The notes under the pieces are model-generated. The model saw only the letters and a program-made list of their open reading frames with translations, did no database searches and was not told where the DNA came from. Positions 1 through 7,263 of a stretch of 64,000 nucleotides of DNA are shown piece by piece. Within the stretch, counting starts at the first letter, position 1. Each line of letters begins with the position of its first letter. The stretch is from positions 62,001 through 126,000 of the forward strand of contig CAAFYU010000085.1 in assembly GCA_900767135.1 (NCBI GenBank). The letters run 5' to 3'. A program made the position numbers and the translations under genes. Source of the stretch: Candidatus Gastranaerophilales bacterium (GTDB lineage Bacteria; Cyanobacteriota; Vampirovibrionia; Gastranaerophilales; Gastranaerophilaceae).

Positions 1-690
1 ATATTTCGGAGCAAAAGCTATATACATTGAGTTGTTTAGTTTTACAATAGCGTTTTGATAAGCCTTTTCAGATTCAACAAGCGTAACTTTTGAATCTGAC
101 AAATAGACCTCAGCATTTACTAAGTCAATTTTGGATTTTATTCCTTCTTTAAAATATGCTTTTGTTCTTTGGTAATTTCGTTCGTTAATCTGGACGTTTG
201 CACGATTTACTTCCATTGTCGCCTTTGCTGCAAGAACGCCATAATAATTGGTTTTTACGCCAAAAATTGTATCAAGAACAGTGTTTTCGAATTCATAAAG
301 AGCTGCATCTTTGCTAAAATTATACATTTTAATATTTGCATTAATTTTGCCAAAGTTGAATAAGAGTTGATTAATACTGGCTTCTGCTGAATATATGTTG
401 TTGCTGGTATTTGCTCTGTTTGTTCGGTTTTCGGTCAAATTATAACCTGTTCCAACGCCCAAAGTCGGGAAATATCCGGATTTCGCAATTCCGACATTTC
501 CTTTTGCAATTCCGTAATTATATCGAGCTTTTTTGACTTTCGGACTGTTTTGTAAAGCTATCCCAACACAGTCCTTTATATTTAATACAGCGTTCTTTTC
601 AACGCTCGCAATCTCTTCTATTGCAAGTACAGAATTGATTGAAAGGGTAAATGCAATAATTAAAGTTATAAAGCTTTTTTTTAATTTCAA
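1..690 (-). CDS. TolC-family outer-membrane efflux protein (3' part beyond window)
   Basis: The N-terminal 230 residues of a TolC-like channel can be translated leftwards from a TTG at 690 to the window edge, without a stop. The first 23 residues (MKLKKSFITLIIAFTLSINS...) form a signal peptide. They are followed by the TolC repeat features: an ALQNSPKVKKA helix start, QLLFNFG, and long amphipathic helices ending with GIKSKIDLVNAEVYLSDSK. The family forms trimeric outer-membrane tunnels for type I secretion or efflux pumps. The start is chosen because GAGG lies 10 nt upstream and no ATG precedes the signal peptide. It follows trkH on the same strand after a 116-nt gap, so it may have its own promoter. 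The adaptor and pump genes are not visible. Confidence 0.9.
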   Translation of the reverse strand, partial: MKLKKSFITLIIAFTLSINSVLAIEEIASVEKNAVLNIKDCVGIALQNSPKVKKARYNYGIAKGNVGIAKSGYFPTLGVGTGYNLTENRTNRANTSNNIYSAEASINQLLFNFGKINANIKMYNFSKDAALYEFENTVLDTIFGVKTNYYGVLAAKATMEVNRANVQINERNYQRTKAYFKEGIKSKIDLVNAEVYLSDSKVTLVESEKAYQNAIVKLNNSMYIAFAPKY

Positions 691-806
691 ATTCGTTTAT
701 CCTCGTTACAATATAGGAACGATTTAAACATAATTTTTGTTCACTTTAATCATTCGTAAGAGGGAAATTTTTTTTACAAATCTTAATTTGACAATGATTT
801 AAAAGG

Positions 807-2267
807 TTAAGCACGCCAAAAATCTTTTTGGAACATTACTAAAAACGGAATTATTTCCAAACGTCCAACTAACATTCCAACAATCATAATACCTTTTGAA
901 GCTGCTTCTAAACCGTCAAAACTACCCATTGGTCCTAATGATGGAGCCAAAGACGGCCCGATATTGCCAAGTGCACTAATCGCTCCTGTTAGACCAAGAA
1001 CAGTATCGCCTTCAAAAATGGATAACAAAACTCCGATTACGGCAAAAATTAAAAAATAGAAAAACACAAACACAATAATTTGTCGTGCAACTTCGGCCTG
1101 AACAGTCTTTCCGTCTACTTTGATATTTATAATTGCATTTGGGTGTAAAATTCTTGTTATCTCACTCTTCATTGTTTTAAAGACAACGAGCCATCTTGCC
1201 ATTTTGATACCACCACCGGCCGAACTTGCACAAGAGCCCATAAACATTACAACAAATAGAAACGCTTTTGAAGTATAATTCCATTGAATAAAGTCAGCAC
1301 TGGCACTTCCTGTTGATGTTGCAAGACTTACCACTTGAAACAACGCATCTGTAAAATTTTTAAATATTCCAAAACCGTTGTTTAAACAAAGTGATACTGT
1401 GATAAAACCTGTCATTAAGAGAACCAAAATTGTATACAATCTAAATTCTTCATTTTTAAACAAAAGCATAGGTTTTTTTTGAGAAATAACCTTGTATTGC
1501 AAGTTGAAACTTGCTCCCGCAAAAAACATAAAAACCAAAACAATCCACGTAATTTGCACTGAATGATATCCCATAATGCTTTCAGGGTTAGGAGAAAATC
1601 CGGCAGCGGAAAGTGTTGACAAAGAGTTACAAACTGCATCAAACAAAGGCATTTTAGCCAAATATAATAACACGATTTCCAAAATTGTAAGACCTAAATA
1701 AATTCTCCATAATGCAGATGCAGTGTTACGAATTCTCGGGGTAAATTTATCTTCGGTAGGTCCGGGAGCTTCTGCAAAAAACATTTGACGTCCGGCAACT
1801 GCAAACTGAGGCAAAATTGCAATAAACAAGACTATAATTCCCAAACCGCCTAACCATTGAGAAAAAGCACGCCAAAAGAAAAAAGCTTTTGGGTAATCAA
1901 AATGAGTCAAAATTGTTGCTCCGGTGGTTGTAATCCCGGAAACTGCCTCAAATAAAGAATTTAATGGTGAAAGTCCATAAAACAAATAAGGAATTGCGGA
2001 TATTAACCCAAAAACAATCCAAGAAAAAGCTACAATAAAAAGAGCTTCATCTTTTTTAATATCATTTAAATTTTCAAGATTTTTGGCGTTTGGCACTATT
2101 CGTTTCAAAACCCAACTGCTCAAAATAGCGACTAAACTTGCTGTTACAAAAGGCAAAATGGAATTGAAATCGTGGTAATATAACGCAACCAAAACAGGTA
2201 CAAGTATTACAAATCCCGTATATCTCATTGTTTCGCTCAAAGCATTTGCAACATAATTCAATCTCAT
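807..2267 (-). CDS. trkH: TrkH-family potassium uptake membrane subunit
   Basis: This 486-residue polytopic membrane protein has the four pore loops of the Trk/Ktr/HKT superfamily, with filter segments SGITTTGAT (near residue 110), STLSAAGFS, STSTGSASADF-like and SALGNIGPS. It is the ion-conducting subunit of a K+ uptake system in the inner membrane and is gated by the cytosolic TrkA ring. The length is normal for TrkH. The start codon lies one base after the trkA stop codon, so the two are almost certainly co-transcribed and translationally coupled. No truncation or frameshift is seen. Assignment to TrkH rather than KtrB rests on the long N-terminal half and a two-domain TrkA partner, and is likely but not certain. 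Confidence 0.95.
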   Translation of the reverse strand: MRLNYVANALSETMRYTGFVILVPVLVALYYHDFNSILPFVTASLVAILSSWVLKRIVPNAKNLENLNDIKKDEALFIVAFSWIVFGLISAIPYLFYGLSPLNSLFEAVSGITTTGATILTHFDYPKAFFFWRAFSQWLGGLGIIVLFIAILPQFAVAGRQMFFAEAPGPTEDKFTPRIRNTASALWRIYLGLTILEIVLLYLAKMPLFDAVCNSLSTLSAAGFSPNPESIMGYHSVQITWIVLVFMFFAGASFNLQYKVISQKKPMLLFKNEEFRLYTILVLLMTGFITVSLCLNNGFGIFKNFTDALFQVVSLATSTGSASADFIQWNYTSKAFLFVVMFMGSCASSAGGGIKMARWLVVFKTMKSEITRILHPNAIINIKVDGKTVQAEVARQIIVFVFFYFLIFAVIGVLLSIFEGDTVLGLTGAISALGNIGPSLAPSLGPMGSFDGLEAASKGIMIVGMLVGRLEIIPFLVMFQKDFWRA

Positions 2268-2268
2268 A

Positions 2269-3609
2269 TTACTTTACCTTAAAGAATTCCTTAATTTCTA
2301 CCGCATTTTCTGATGTCGTAAATATTATCAAAATATCTCCGGTATTAATAACTGTATCACCTTTTGGAATAATAATATTATTTCTTCGAATAATCACCCC
2401 TATAATCGCACGAGCAGGGAATTTGATATCCATAATTCTTTTGCCATGAAAGTCCGGTACAACGTTGATTTCAAGCACTTCGCCTTGCCCTTGTTCAACT
2501 GTTGCAAGAATGTCAACATTATTTTCCTGTAAATCGTTTTTAACTTCATTAATCGCAGAACTTTTCGGTGAAACAGCTATATCTATCCCGACTTTTTCAA
2601 AAAGAGGAATGTTTAAAACCTTTGCGACTCTTGCAATAACACGTTTTACGCCTAACTGCTTAGCCAAAAGCGAACAAAGAAGGTTTCTTTCGTCATTATT
2701 TGTAACACTAATCACGACATCAGCACTTCCAATTTCTTCTTCATCAAGGAGTTTTAAATTCGTTCCGTCCCCATTAATTACAAGCGTATTCGACAATTCT
2801 TCCGCCAAAAACTGACAGCGTTCGTAGTTTTTTTCTATAATTTTTGTTTTAATTTTAAGTTTTTCCAGTGATTTTGCCAACATTAAGCCAACATTTCCGC
2901 CACCAATAATTGAGGCAGATTTAACAATTTCTTTTTCATGGAAAAAAGTACCTGCCAAAATGTCCAATGAGTGTGATGTTCCCATAAATATGAGCTTGTC
3001 ACCTTCACAAATTTCTGTTTCACCATTCGGAATAAACAATTTGCTATCACGTGTTAAGCCCACCATCAAAGTGTTTTGGGTAAATCCGCAATCTTTAACC
3101 TTTTTCCCGACAATCGGAAGGTTTTCTTTAACCTTATATTCCAAAAGCCTTGCACGACCGTCCGCAAAGTTTTCAACATCAAGAGCTTGTGCAACAGTAA
3201 CAATTCTGAAAATATCTTGCGTTAACAACTCTTCCGGCCAAATAATGTAATCAATGAAAAAGTCTGTAAAATTATCGCTATTTTTTTCAAAATTCAATGT
3301 CTTTTTGTATTCTTCACGACTTACAAAACAAATCGTCCTAACTCCGCCAACCTTTTTAGCAGAAAGACAAGCCACAATATTTGCTTCGTCAATTGTTGTA
3401 CAAGCGATGAAAATGTCTGCATTTTTTATATCAGCCGTCTTTAAAACATCAATATTAGAGGCATTTCCCTGAACAAAGCTTATATCTAATTTGTTAAATT
3501 CATCGCTTCTATTTTCTTCTTTATCAATAATTGTTATGTCGTGGTCTTCAAAAAACTCAGTCGCTAACAAGCAACCAATTTCTGTCGCACCGTAAATCAC
3601 TATTTTCAT
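2269..3609 (-). CDS. trkA: TrkA, cytosolic gating subunit of Trk potassium channel
   Basis: The protein has 446 residues in two tandem RCK modules, each a TrkA-N Rossmann domain plus a TrkA-C domain. The second Rossmann fold has a canonical nucleotide loop (IIGGGNVGLML) with an acidic residue at the end of strand 2. The first loop is altered (YGATEIG), losing one glycine. The protein binds NAD(H)/ATP and controls the TrkH channel encoded immediately downstream. There is no Shine-Dalgarno sequence. Instead a TTGTAA-17-TATAAT promoter ends exactly 6 nt before the ATG, so the mRNA is predicted to be leaderless. It is divergent from the kinase-like gene at 3695. Confidence 0.95.
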   Translation of the reverse strand: MKIVIYGATEIGCLLATEFFEDHDITIIDKEENRSDEFNKLDISFVQGNASNIDVLKTADIKNADIFIACTTIDEANIVACLSAKKVGGVRTICFVSREEYKKTLNFEKNSDNFTDFFIDYIIWPEELLTQDIFRIVTVAQALDVENFADGRARLLEYKVKENLPIVGKKVKDCGFTQNTLMVGLTRDSKLFIPNGETEICEGDKLIFMGTSHSLDILAGTFFHEKEIVKSASIIGGGNVGLMLAKSLEKLKIKTKIIEKNYERCQFLAEELSNTLVINGDGTNLKLLDEEEIGSADVVISVTNNDERNLLCSLLAKQLGVKRVIARVAKVLNIPLFEKVGIDIAVSPKSSAINEVKNDLQENNVDILATVEQGQGEVLEINVVPDFHGKRIMDIKFPARAIIGVIIRRNNIIIPKGDTVINTGDILIIFTTSENAVEIKEFFKVK

Positions 3610-3615
3610 AAGTGA

Positions 3616-3644
3616 ATTATATATTAAGTAAACATTTTTTACAA
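3616..3644 (-). promoter_or_regulatory. trkA promoter, predicted leaderless
   Basis: On the minus strand TTGTAA (3639-3644), a 17-nt spacer and a perfect TATAAT (3616-3621) lie just before trkA. Six bases separate the -10 hexamer from the ATG at 3609, which would place the transcription start at or next to the start codon. Confidence 0.65.
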
Positions 3645-3660
3645 GTAAATAATCATTAAA

Positions 3661-3688
3661 GCAAATTCTATTCTTTACGAACTTTATC
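3661..3688 (+). promoter_or_regulatory. GCAAWT/TTTATA-type promoter of the kinase-like gene
   Basis: GCAAAT at 3661 and TTTATC at 3683 are 16 nt apart, inside the context ACTTTAT that recurs at other lineage-specific genes in this window. The ATG at 3695 follows the -10-like element by 6 nt without a Shine-Dalgarno sequence. Confidence 0.5.
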
Positions 3689-3694
3689 TTAAAT

Positions 3695-4666
3695 ATGTTA
3701 AATAAAATTTCAAGTGTAAATTACGAAAAATGCTACCCAAGTAGGCTTAAACGCTTTTTTAAGCGTGACTACAATTACAGAACATACGACTCATTTGTTC
3801 CAAATGCAAAGAATAAACTATTGGGAAATTTGCCAAATGAAATTATAAATCTTTTCGACAAATCTGAACGTGGAGCAAAGATTAAAGAATTTCAAAAAAG
3901 CCTTGCAAATACAACAAAATATATTCGTGCACTTTACAAACAATGCAAAGAAAATAATATTATCCAGTACGGATTTGAAGATCTTGAACCGCAAGATTTA
4001 AAACTTATTGAAAAAGATATCTCAAATTTAATGAATAAAGCAATGAAAGGCGTTGTGCCAAAAGATGTGAAAGCAAAATTGTCTTATGTTGGAAAAGGCT
4101 GTTGGGGAAACACTTTTAAGCTTTCAATGACGGACAAAAACGGAAAAATAATGCATGACAAAGCGTTGAAGGTTTTTCATCATATATCATGCCCAGTTCC
4201 ATCTTTAAAACGGAACCAAGGCTCCTACGCAGAAGCCAACGTTTGGACTTTTTTAAAAAACGCAATCGGGCATAAAATGGACAAAACTCAATTTACAAGG
4301 CATTATATTTCAGATGTTGAAAACGGATATTCTTTAACAGAATTTGCAGACAAAAATATTCTCCCGACAACAGCCCCTGTGGATTTTGAAAATTTGTTTA
4401 AAGTATTCTACACCGACATCTCGAATGAAAAAATTAACGGGAAATTGTACGATATTGGTGGTTGTATCAAATTTCCAAATTTCATTAATGATAAAGTGAC
4501 ATTACGTTATTTTAAAAAACTTATGCACAGAAACCCAGAAAAAGATTTGCAACCATTTCTTGAAAACTTGCAAGAGAAAATTAAAAATCCTAAAACTCCC
4601 GACAGAGAGAAAATTCAACGGGCAATCGAGATTTTTCAAAAATCACAAAACCACCAAATATTCTAA
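3695..4666 (+). CDS. Protein-kinase-like protein, possible effector
   Basis: I do not recognise a named family for this 323-residue protein, but kinase-fold landmarks can be read in order. A glycine-rich loop G133-K-G135-C-W-G138 is followed by FKL. ALKVF carries a candidate ATP lysine (K159), and E180 in YAEANVW may be the helix-C glutamate. TDISN (D241, N244) resembles a compact catalytic loop, and LYDIGG (D253) resembles a DFG motif. The gap between the last two is short, and HRD and a normal activation loop are missing, as in some minimal bacterial effector kinases. The N-terminus (ISSVNYEKCYPSR) has no signal peptide. It is transcribed alone from a motif-type promoter and ends in a terminator. 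Kinase activity is an inference. Confidence 0.6.
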   Translation: MLNKISSVNYEKCYPSRLKRFFKRDYNYRTYDSFVPNAKNKLLGNLPNEIINLFDKSERGAKIKEFQKSLANTTKYIRALYKQCKENNIIQYGFEDLEPQDLKLIEKDISNLMNKAMKGVVPKDVKAKLSYVGKGCWGNTFKLSMTDKNGKIMHDKALKVFHHISCPVPSLKRNQGSYAEANVWTFLKNAIGHKMDKTQFTRHYISDVENGYSLTEFADKNILPTTAPVDFENLFKVFYTDISNEKINGKLYDIGGCIKFPNFINDKVTLRYFKKLMHRNPEKDLQPFLENLQEKIKNPKTPDREKIQRAIEIFQKSQNHQIF

Positions 4667-4706
4667 AAAGCCCCACACTCAATATGTGCAAGGCTTTTAT
4701 TTTTTA
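4666..4706 (+). terminator. Intrinsic terminator after the kinase-like gene
   Basis: AAAAGCC (4666-4672) pairs with GGCTTTT (4692-4698), with an inner CACA/TGTG pairing, followed by an interrupted T-run. It overlaps the stop codon of the upstream gene. Confidence 0.7.
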
Positions 4707-4721
4707 AATTGTTTTTAAATG

Positions 4722-4991
4722 TTATTTTAATGCCAAGAGTGCAAAAATGATTACATAATTCAAAATTTGTAATGCAATAACTGCAATTATCGGCGAAAAA
4801 TCCAACCCACCGAATGGTGGTACGATTCTTCTGAACAAGTTCAAATATAAATCCGTTACGTCTTTTATTCCGGCGAACGGTTGTTTATACCAATCAATAG
4901 TGCGAACAAAGCTCAATAGGCAACGCACAAGAATTAGCCAAAAGTATATTTGAAAAAAGTTATTTACTACAAAAATCAAATTGTCAATCAT
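4722..4991 (-). CDS. YggT-family integral membrane protein
   Basis: This 89-residue protein has two hydrophobic segments (about residues 5-25 and 65-88) around a conserved cytosolic loop with LFRRIVPPFGGLDFSPI, the signature of the YggT/Ycf19 family. Members are found in cyanobacteria, plastids and most bacteria and are linked to cell division, nucleoid or thylakoid organisation and osmotic stress. The exact function is unknown. It lies 15 nt after the phosphorylase gene on the same strand with AAGGTG before its ATG, so it is probably the second gene of a two-gene operon. The length is typical of single-repeat YggT. Confidence 0.88.
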   Translation of the reverse strand: MIDNLIFVVNNFFQIYFWLILVRCLLSFVRTIDWYKQPFAGIKDVTDLYLNLFRRIVPPFGGLDFSPIIAVIALQILNYVIIFALLALK

Positions 4992-5006
4992 TTTGTCACC
5001 TTATTT

Positions 5007-5810
5007 CTATAATTGAGAAGACTTTTTAGTATTTGCACAAGAACAATTTTCTCTTGATGCAGGAATATTTTCAATCATCTTGAAGAGCAATTCTTTCAAA
5101 TGTGCAACGTTAGAATTGAATACCTCAATTACTTCGTGGTGAGAAACAGGCGGAACATCTCCAACCAAGCCTGCATCATAGTCAGTAATTAGAGAGATAT
5201 TTAACGGACACATATCCATTTCTTTAACAAGGTAAGCTTCCGGAAACGCTGTCATATTGATAACTTCCCAGCCTTGGTTTGTAAAGAATTTTGATTCTGC
5301 CTTTGTTGAAAATCTTGGACCGTTAATTACAACAACAGTTCCGTTTTCGTGAACAGAAATTCCAAGTTCTTTTGCTGTTTTAGTTGCAAGTTCGCGAAGT
5401 TCTGGACAGTATGTTTCTGCTGCTGATGGGTGAGTAACAATAGGTCCTTCAAAGAAAGTTGTTTTTCTGCCATCTGTCCAATCTACAAACTGATCGCAAA
5501 TTACAAAATCACCAGGTTTAACGTGTTTTTGTAAACTTCCGGCAGCACATGGAGAAATAACTCTTTCGCAACCAACAGATTTCATAGCCCAAACATTTGC
5601 TCTGTAATTAATCAAATGAGGCAAAATAGTATGGTTTCTGCCATGTCGTGGCATAAATGCAACTTTATGTTCTCCGACAGTACCGATAAAAAGGCTGTCA
5701 CTAGGCATTCCGTAAGGAGTTTCTACACGAACTTCTTCGATATTTTCTAAAAATTTGTAAAAACCAGATCCGCCAAAAACACCAATGTCTGCTAATTTTT
5801 TGTTTTCCAT
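5007..5810 (-). CDS. mtnP: S-methyl-5'-thioadenosine phosphorylase (MTAP family)
   Basis: The 267-residue protein belongs to the trimeric purine nucleoside phosphorylase/MTAP family. It shows the phosphate-site segment GGSGFYKF at the N-terminus, PRHGRNHTILPHLINYRAN (residues about 54-72), CAAGSL, NGPRFSTKAES, and the base and ribose region NMTAFPEAYL with ITDYDAG. The Asp of TDYD is the residue that favours 6-aminopurines, supporting methylthioadenosine rather than guanosine as substrate. The reaction releases adenine and methylthioribose-1-phosphate in polyamine/SAM by-product salvage. GAGGA lies before the ATG, and an upstream TATAAT is present on the minus strand (5845-5850). A C-terminal tail with CSCANTKKSS is unusual. 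Confidence 0.9.
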   Translation of the reverse strand: MENKKLADIGVFGGSGFYKFLENIEEVRVETPYGMPSDSLFIGTVGEHKVAFMPRHGRNHTILPHLINYRANVWAMKSVGCERVISPCAAGSLQKHVKPGDFVICDQFVDWTDGRKTTFFEGPIVTHPSAAETYCPELRELATKTAKELGISVHENGTVVVINGPRFSTKAESKFFTNQGWEVINMTAFPEAYLVKEMDMCPLNISLITDYDAGLVGDVPPVSHHEVIEVFNSNVAHLKELLFKMIENIPASRENCSCANTKKSSQL

Positions 5811-5928
5811 AATATTTTCCTCTCGTTTTATAGTTATTGCAAGAATTATAGCACAAACAAAATAATTAATGAAGTATGTTGAAAATGATAGTAATTATTA
5901 CTATTTTACAATTGTTACAAATACACTT

Positions 5929-5990
5929 AAACCCCTGTGATTAAAGGCTTTTAAAGGTGACTCGTCGCACAGTAAGGACTTAAAGGGGTT
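5929..5990 (+). promoter_or_regulatory. Possible structured RNA leader
   Basis: This is the main content of the 305-base gap 5811-6115. AAACCCC (5929-5935) can pair with GGGGTT (5985-5990) and TGTG (5936-5939) with CACA (5968-5971), enclosing an internal loop with a CTTTTAAAG palindrome. A 7-A/8-T palindrome follows at about 5993-6007. No known riboswitch consensus could be recognised. It could belong to the transglycosylase leader on the plus strand or to the mtnP upstream region. The rest of the gap shows only the mtnP promoter region and the ribosome binding site AGAGGAT at about 6103. Confidence 0.3.
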
Positions 5991-6115
5991 GAAAAAAATT
6001 TTTTTTGTAGTAATATAGGTGTATAAAATATCTCTGAAAGTTTTTGACTTTGTTGTAGAAACGGGTCGTTAGGGAATTTTTAGGGATTTCAATTTACAAT
6101 ATAGAGGATTACATT

Positions 6116-6763
6116 TTGAGAAAACTATTAGTTTTAACTTTTACACTTGCGTGTATGCTTCTTTGCCATACGCAATGCCAAGCCTCTGACGTCAACTCTG
6201 TAAAAGCAACAATAGTCAAACACGCTATTGAAATGGGCGTAGATCCTGCAATTGCACTAAGTATTGCACGCAAAGAATCAGGATTTCGCCATGAAGCAAG
6301 AAGTTCACATGGTGCAGTTGGAGTTTTCCAACTAATGCCGTCAACAGCTAGAAGAATGGGCTACAACCCTTATTCAATGAACGAAAACATTAAAGCAGGT
6401 ATTGCTTACTACAAGAAAATGTACAATATGTTCGGTTCAGTTGAACTAGCACTCGCAGCGTACAATGCAGGTCCGGGCAACGTGAAAAAATACAGATCAG
6501 TTCCACCTTATGCTGAAACAAGACGTTTTGTAAGCACAATTATGACTGATGTTAACAGACAAAAACACACACCGGATCCGGTTGTTGCCAAAGTTAGACA
6601 AGGTGCTTATGTAGCACAAAAACCAAAAGCTGTTACTCCAAAACCTGTTGTAACTCACAAACCAGCTCAAGCTAAGGTTGTTGATGCAAAGGAATTGAAG
6701 GTAGAAGTTCTTGAAGAAAAACCAATAGAATTGAAGCTTGAAGCTCTTTCTATTGCGATCTAG
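6116..6763 (+). CDS. Exported lytic transglycosylase (SLT domain)
   Basis: The protein has 215 residues and starts at a TTG preceded by AGAGGAT. A signal peptide covers about residues 1-23 (MRKLLVLTFTLACMLLCHTQ...). The SLT goose-lysozyme-like domain follows at about 30-135, with the catalytic Glu in ARKESGF (E54), GAVGVFQLMPSTA and LALAAYNAGPGNV, all hallmarks of family-1 transglycosylases that cleave peptidoglycan to anhydromuropeptides. The C-terminal 70 residues are a Lys/Pro/Val-rich tail without a recognisable binding domain. The gene stands alone, followed by a strong terminator. The preceding region may form a structured leader. LysM or other anchoring domains are absent. Confidence 0.92.
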   Translation: MRKLLVLTFTLACMLLCHTQCQASDVNSVKATIVKHAIEMGVDPAIALSIARKESGFRHEARSSHGAVGVFQLMPSTARRMGYNPYSMNENIKAGIAYYKKMYNMFGSVELALAAYNAGPGNVKKYRSVPPYAETRRFVSTIMTDVNRQKHTPDPVVAKVRQGAYVAQKPKAVTPKPVVTHKPAQAKVVDAKELKVEVLEEKPIELKLEALSIAI

Positions 6764-6789
6764 CAAAACAAAATATTTGTAAAAATCTT

Positions 6790-6822
6790 AGAGCCTTTGA
6801 AGAAATTCAAAGGCTCTTTTTT
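6790..6822 (+). terminator. Intrinsic terminator after the transglycosylase gene
   Basis: AGAGCCTTTGAA (6790-6801) and TTCAAAGGCTCT (6807-6818) form a perfect 12-bp stem with a 5-nt loop, followed by a T-run. Confidence 0.92.
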
Positions 6823-6845
6823 ATATGTTCGCACAGTAAACAAGT

Positions 6846-6875
6846 TTGACAATTGAACAACTATTAAATTATAAT
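6846..6875 (+). promoter_or_regulatory. Metal-sensor promoter with embedded SmtB-type operator
   Basis: TTGACA (6846-6851), an 18-nt spacer and TATAAT (6870-6875) form a consensus promoter. The spacer holds TGAACAACTATTAA, an imperfect copy of the dyad found in the P-type ATPase promoter (11614-11627). The ATG at 6882 follows the -10 by 6 nt, so autoregulation and a leaderless message are predicted. Confidence 0.7.
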
Positions 6876-6881
6876 CAAATT

Positions 6882-7232
6882 ATGGATAACAAAAAGACAG
6901 ATTGCGAAGCTATTAATTTTGATTTAGTCGAAAAAATCACACCAATTATGCCTGATTTGACTGAATTATACGACCTTTCAGACTTTTTTAAGGTTATGGG
7001 TGACAGCACAAGAATTCGACTTTTATGGGCTTTGGAAGAAGCTGATTTATGCGTAAACGACTTGGCTGTATTACTAGATATGACAAAGTCTGCTGTATCT
7101 CATCAATTAAAGACCCTCAGAACAGCCAAACTTGTCAAAGCTGAAAAACGGGGTAAAAATGTCTACTATTCCTTAAATGACAACCACGTAAAAGTTATTT
7201 TGCAGATGGCATTGGAGCACGTCAAAGAATAA
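6882..7232 (+). CDS. ArsR/SmtB-family metal-sensing repressor (Zn-type)
   Basis: The protein has 116 residues from ATG 6882. An in-frame TTG at 6846 is the -35 hexamer and not a start. It has a winged helix-turn-helix with VNDLAVLLDMTKSAVSHQLKTLR (about 58-80) and the wing GKNVYYSL. At the C-terminus D100-x-H102 and H113-x-x-E116 match in spacing the alpha-5 zinc site of SmtB (D104, H106, H117, E120) and its CzrA relatives. The alpha-3N cysteine site is incomplete (only C57), which argues for Zn or Co sensing over Cd/Pb. Family members dissociate from DNA on metal binding. The same operator occurs in front of the P1B ATPase at 11571. Confidence 0.92.
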   Translation: MDNKKTDCEAINFDLVEKITPIMPDLTELYDLSDFFKVMGDSTRIRLLWALEEADLCVNDLAVLLDMTKSAVSHQLKTLRTAKLVKAEKRGKNVYYSLNDNHVKVILQMALEHVKE

Positions 7233-7237
7233 TTTAT

Positions 7238-7259
7238 ACGCTTTTGTCGTCAAAAGCGT
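7238..7259. terminator. Hairpin between convergent arsR and comEC
   Basis: ACGCTTTTG (7238-7246) and CAAAAGCGT (7251-7259) form a perfect 9-bp stem with a 4-nt loop between two convergent genes. T-runs are weak on both sides, so termination is only moderately supported. Confidence 0.55.
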
Positions 7260-7263
7260 TATA

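Noticed and set aside
5929..6115. c-di-AMP (ydaO) riboswitch upstream of the transglycosylase.
   Set aside because: GGGGTTGAA is only loosely like the family consensus and the other conserved blocks could not be found.
6846..6881. In-frame N-terminal extension of arsR from TTG 6846.
   Set aside because: The TTG is part of the TTGACA -35 element, and the added residues are encoded by the operator and the -10. ATG 6882 fits the family.
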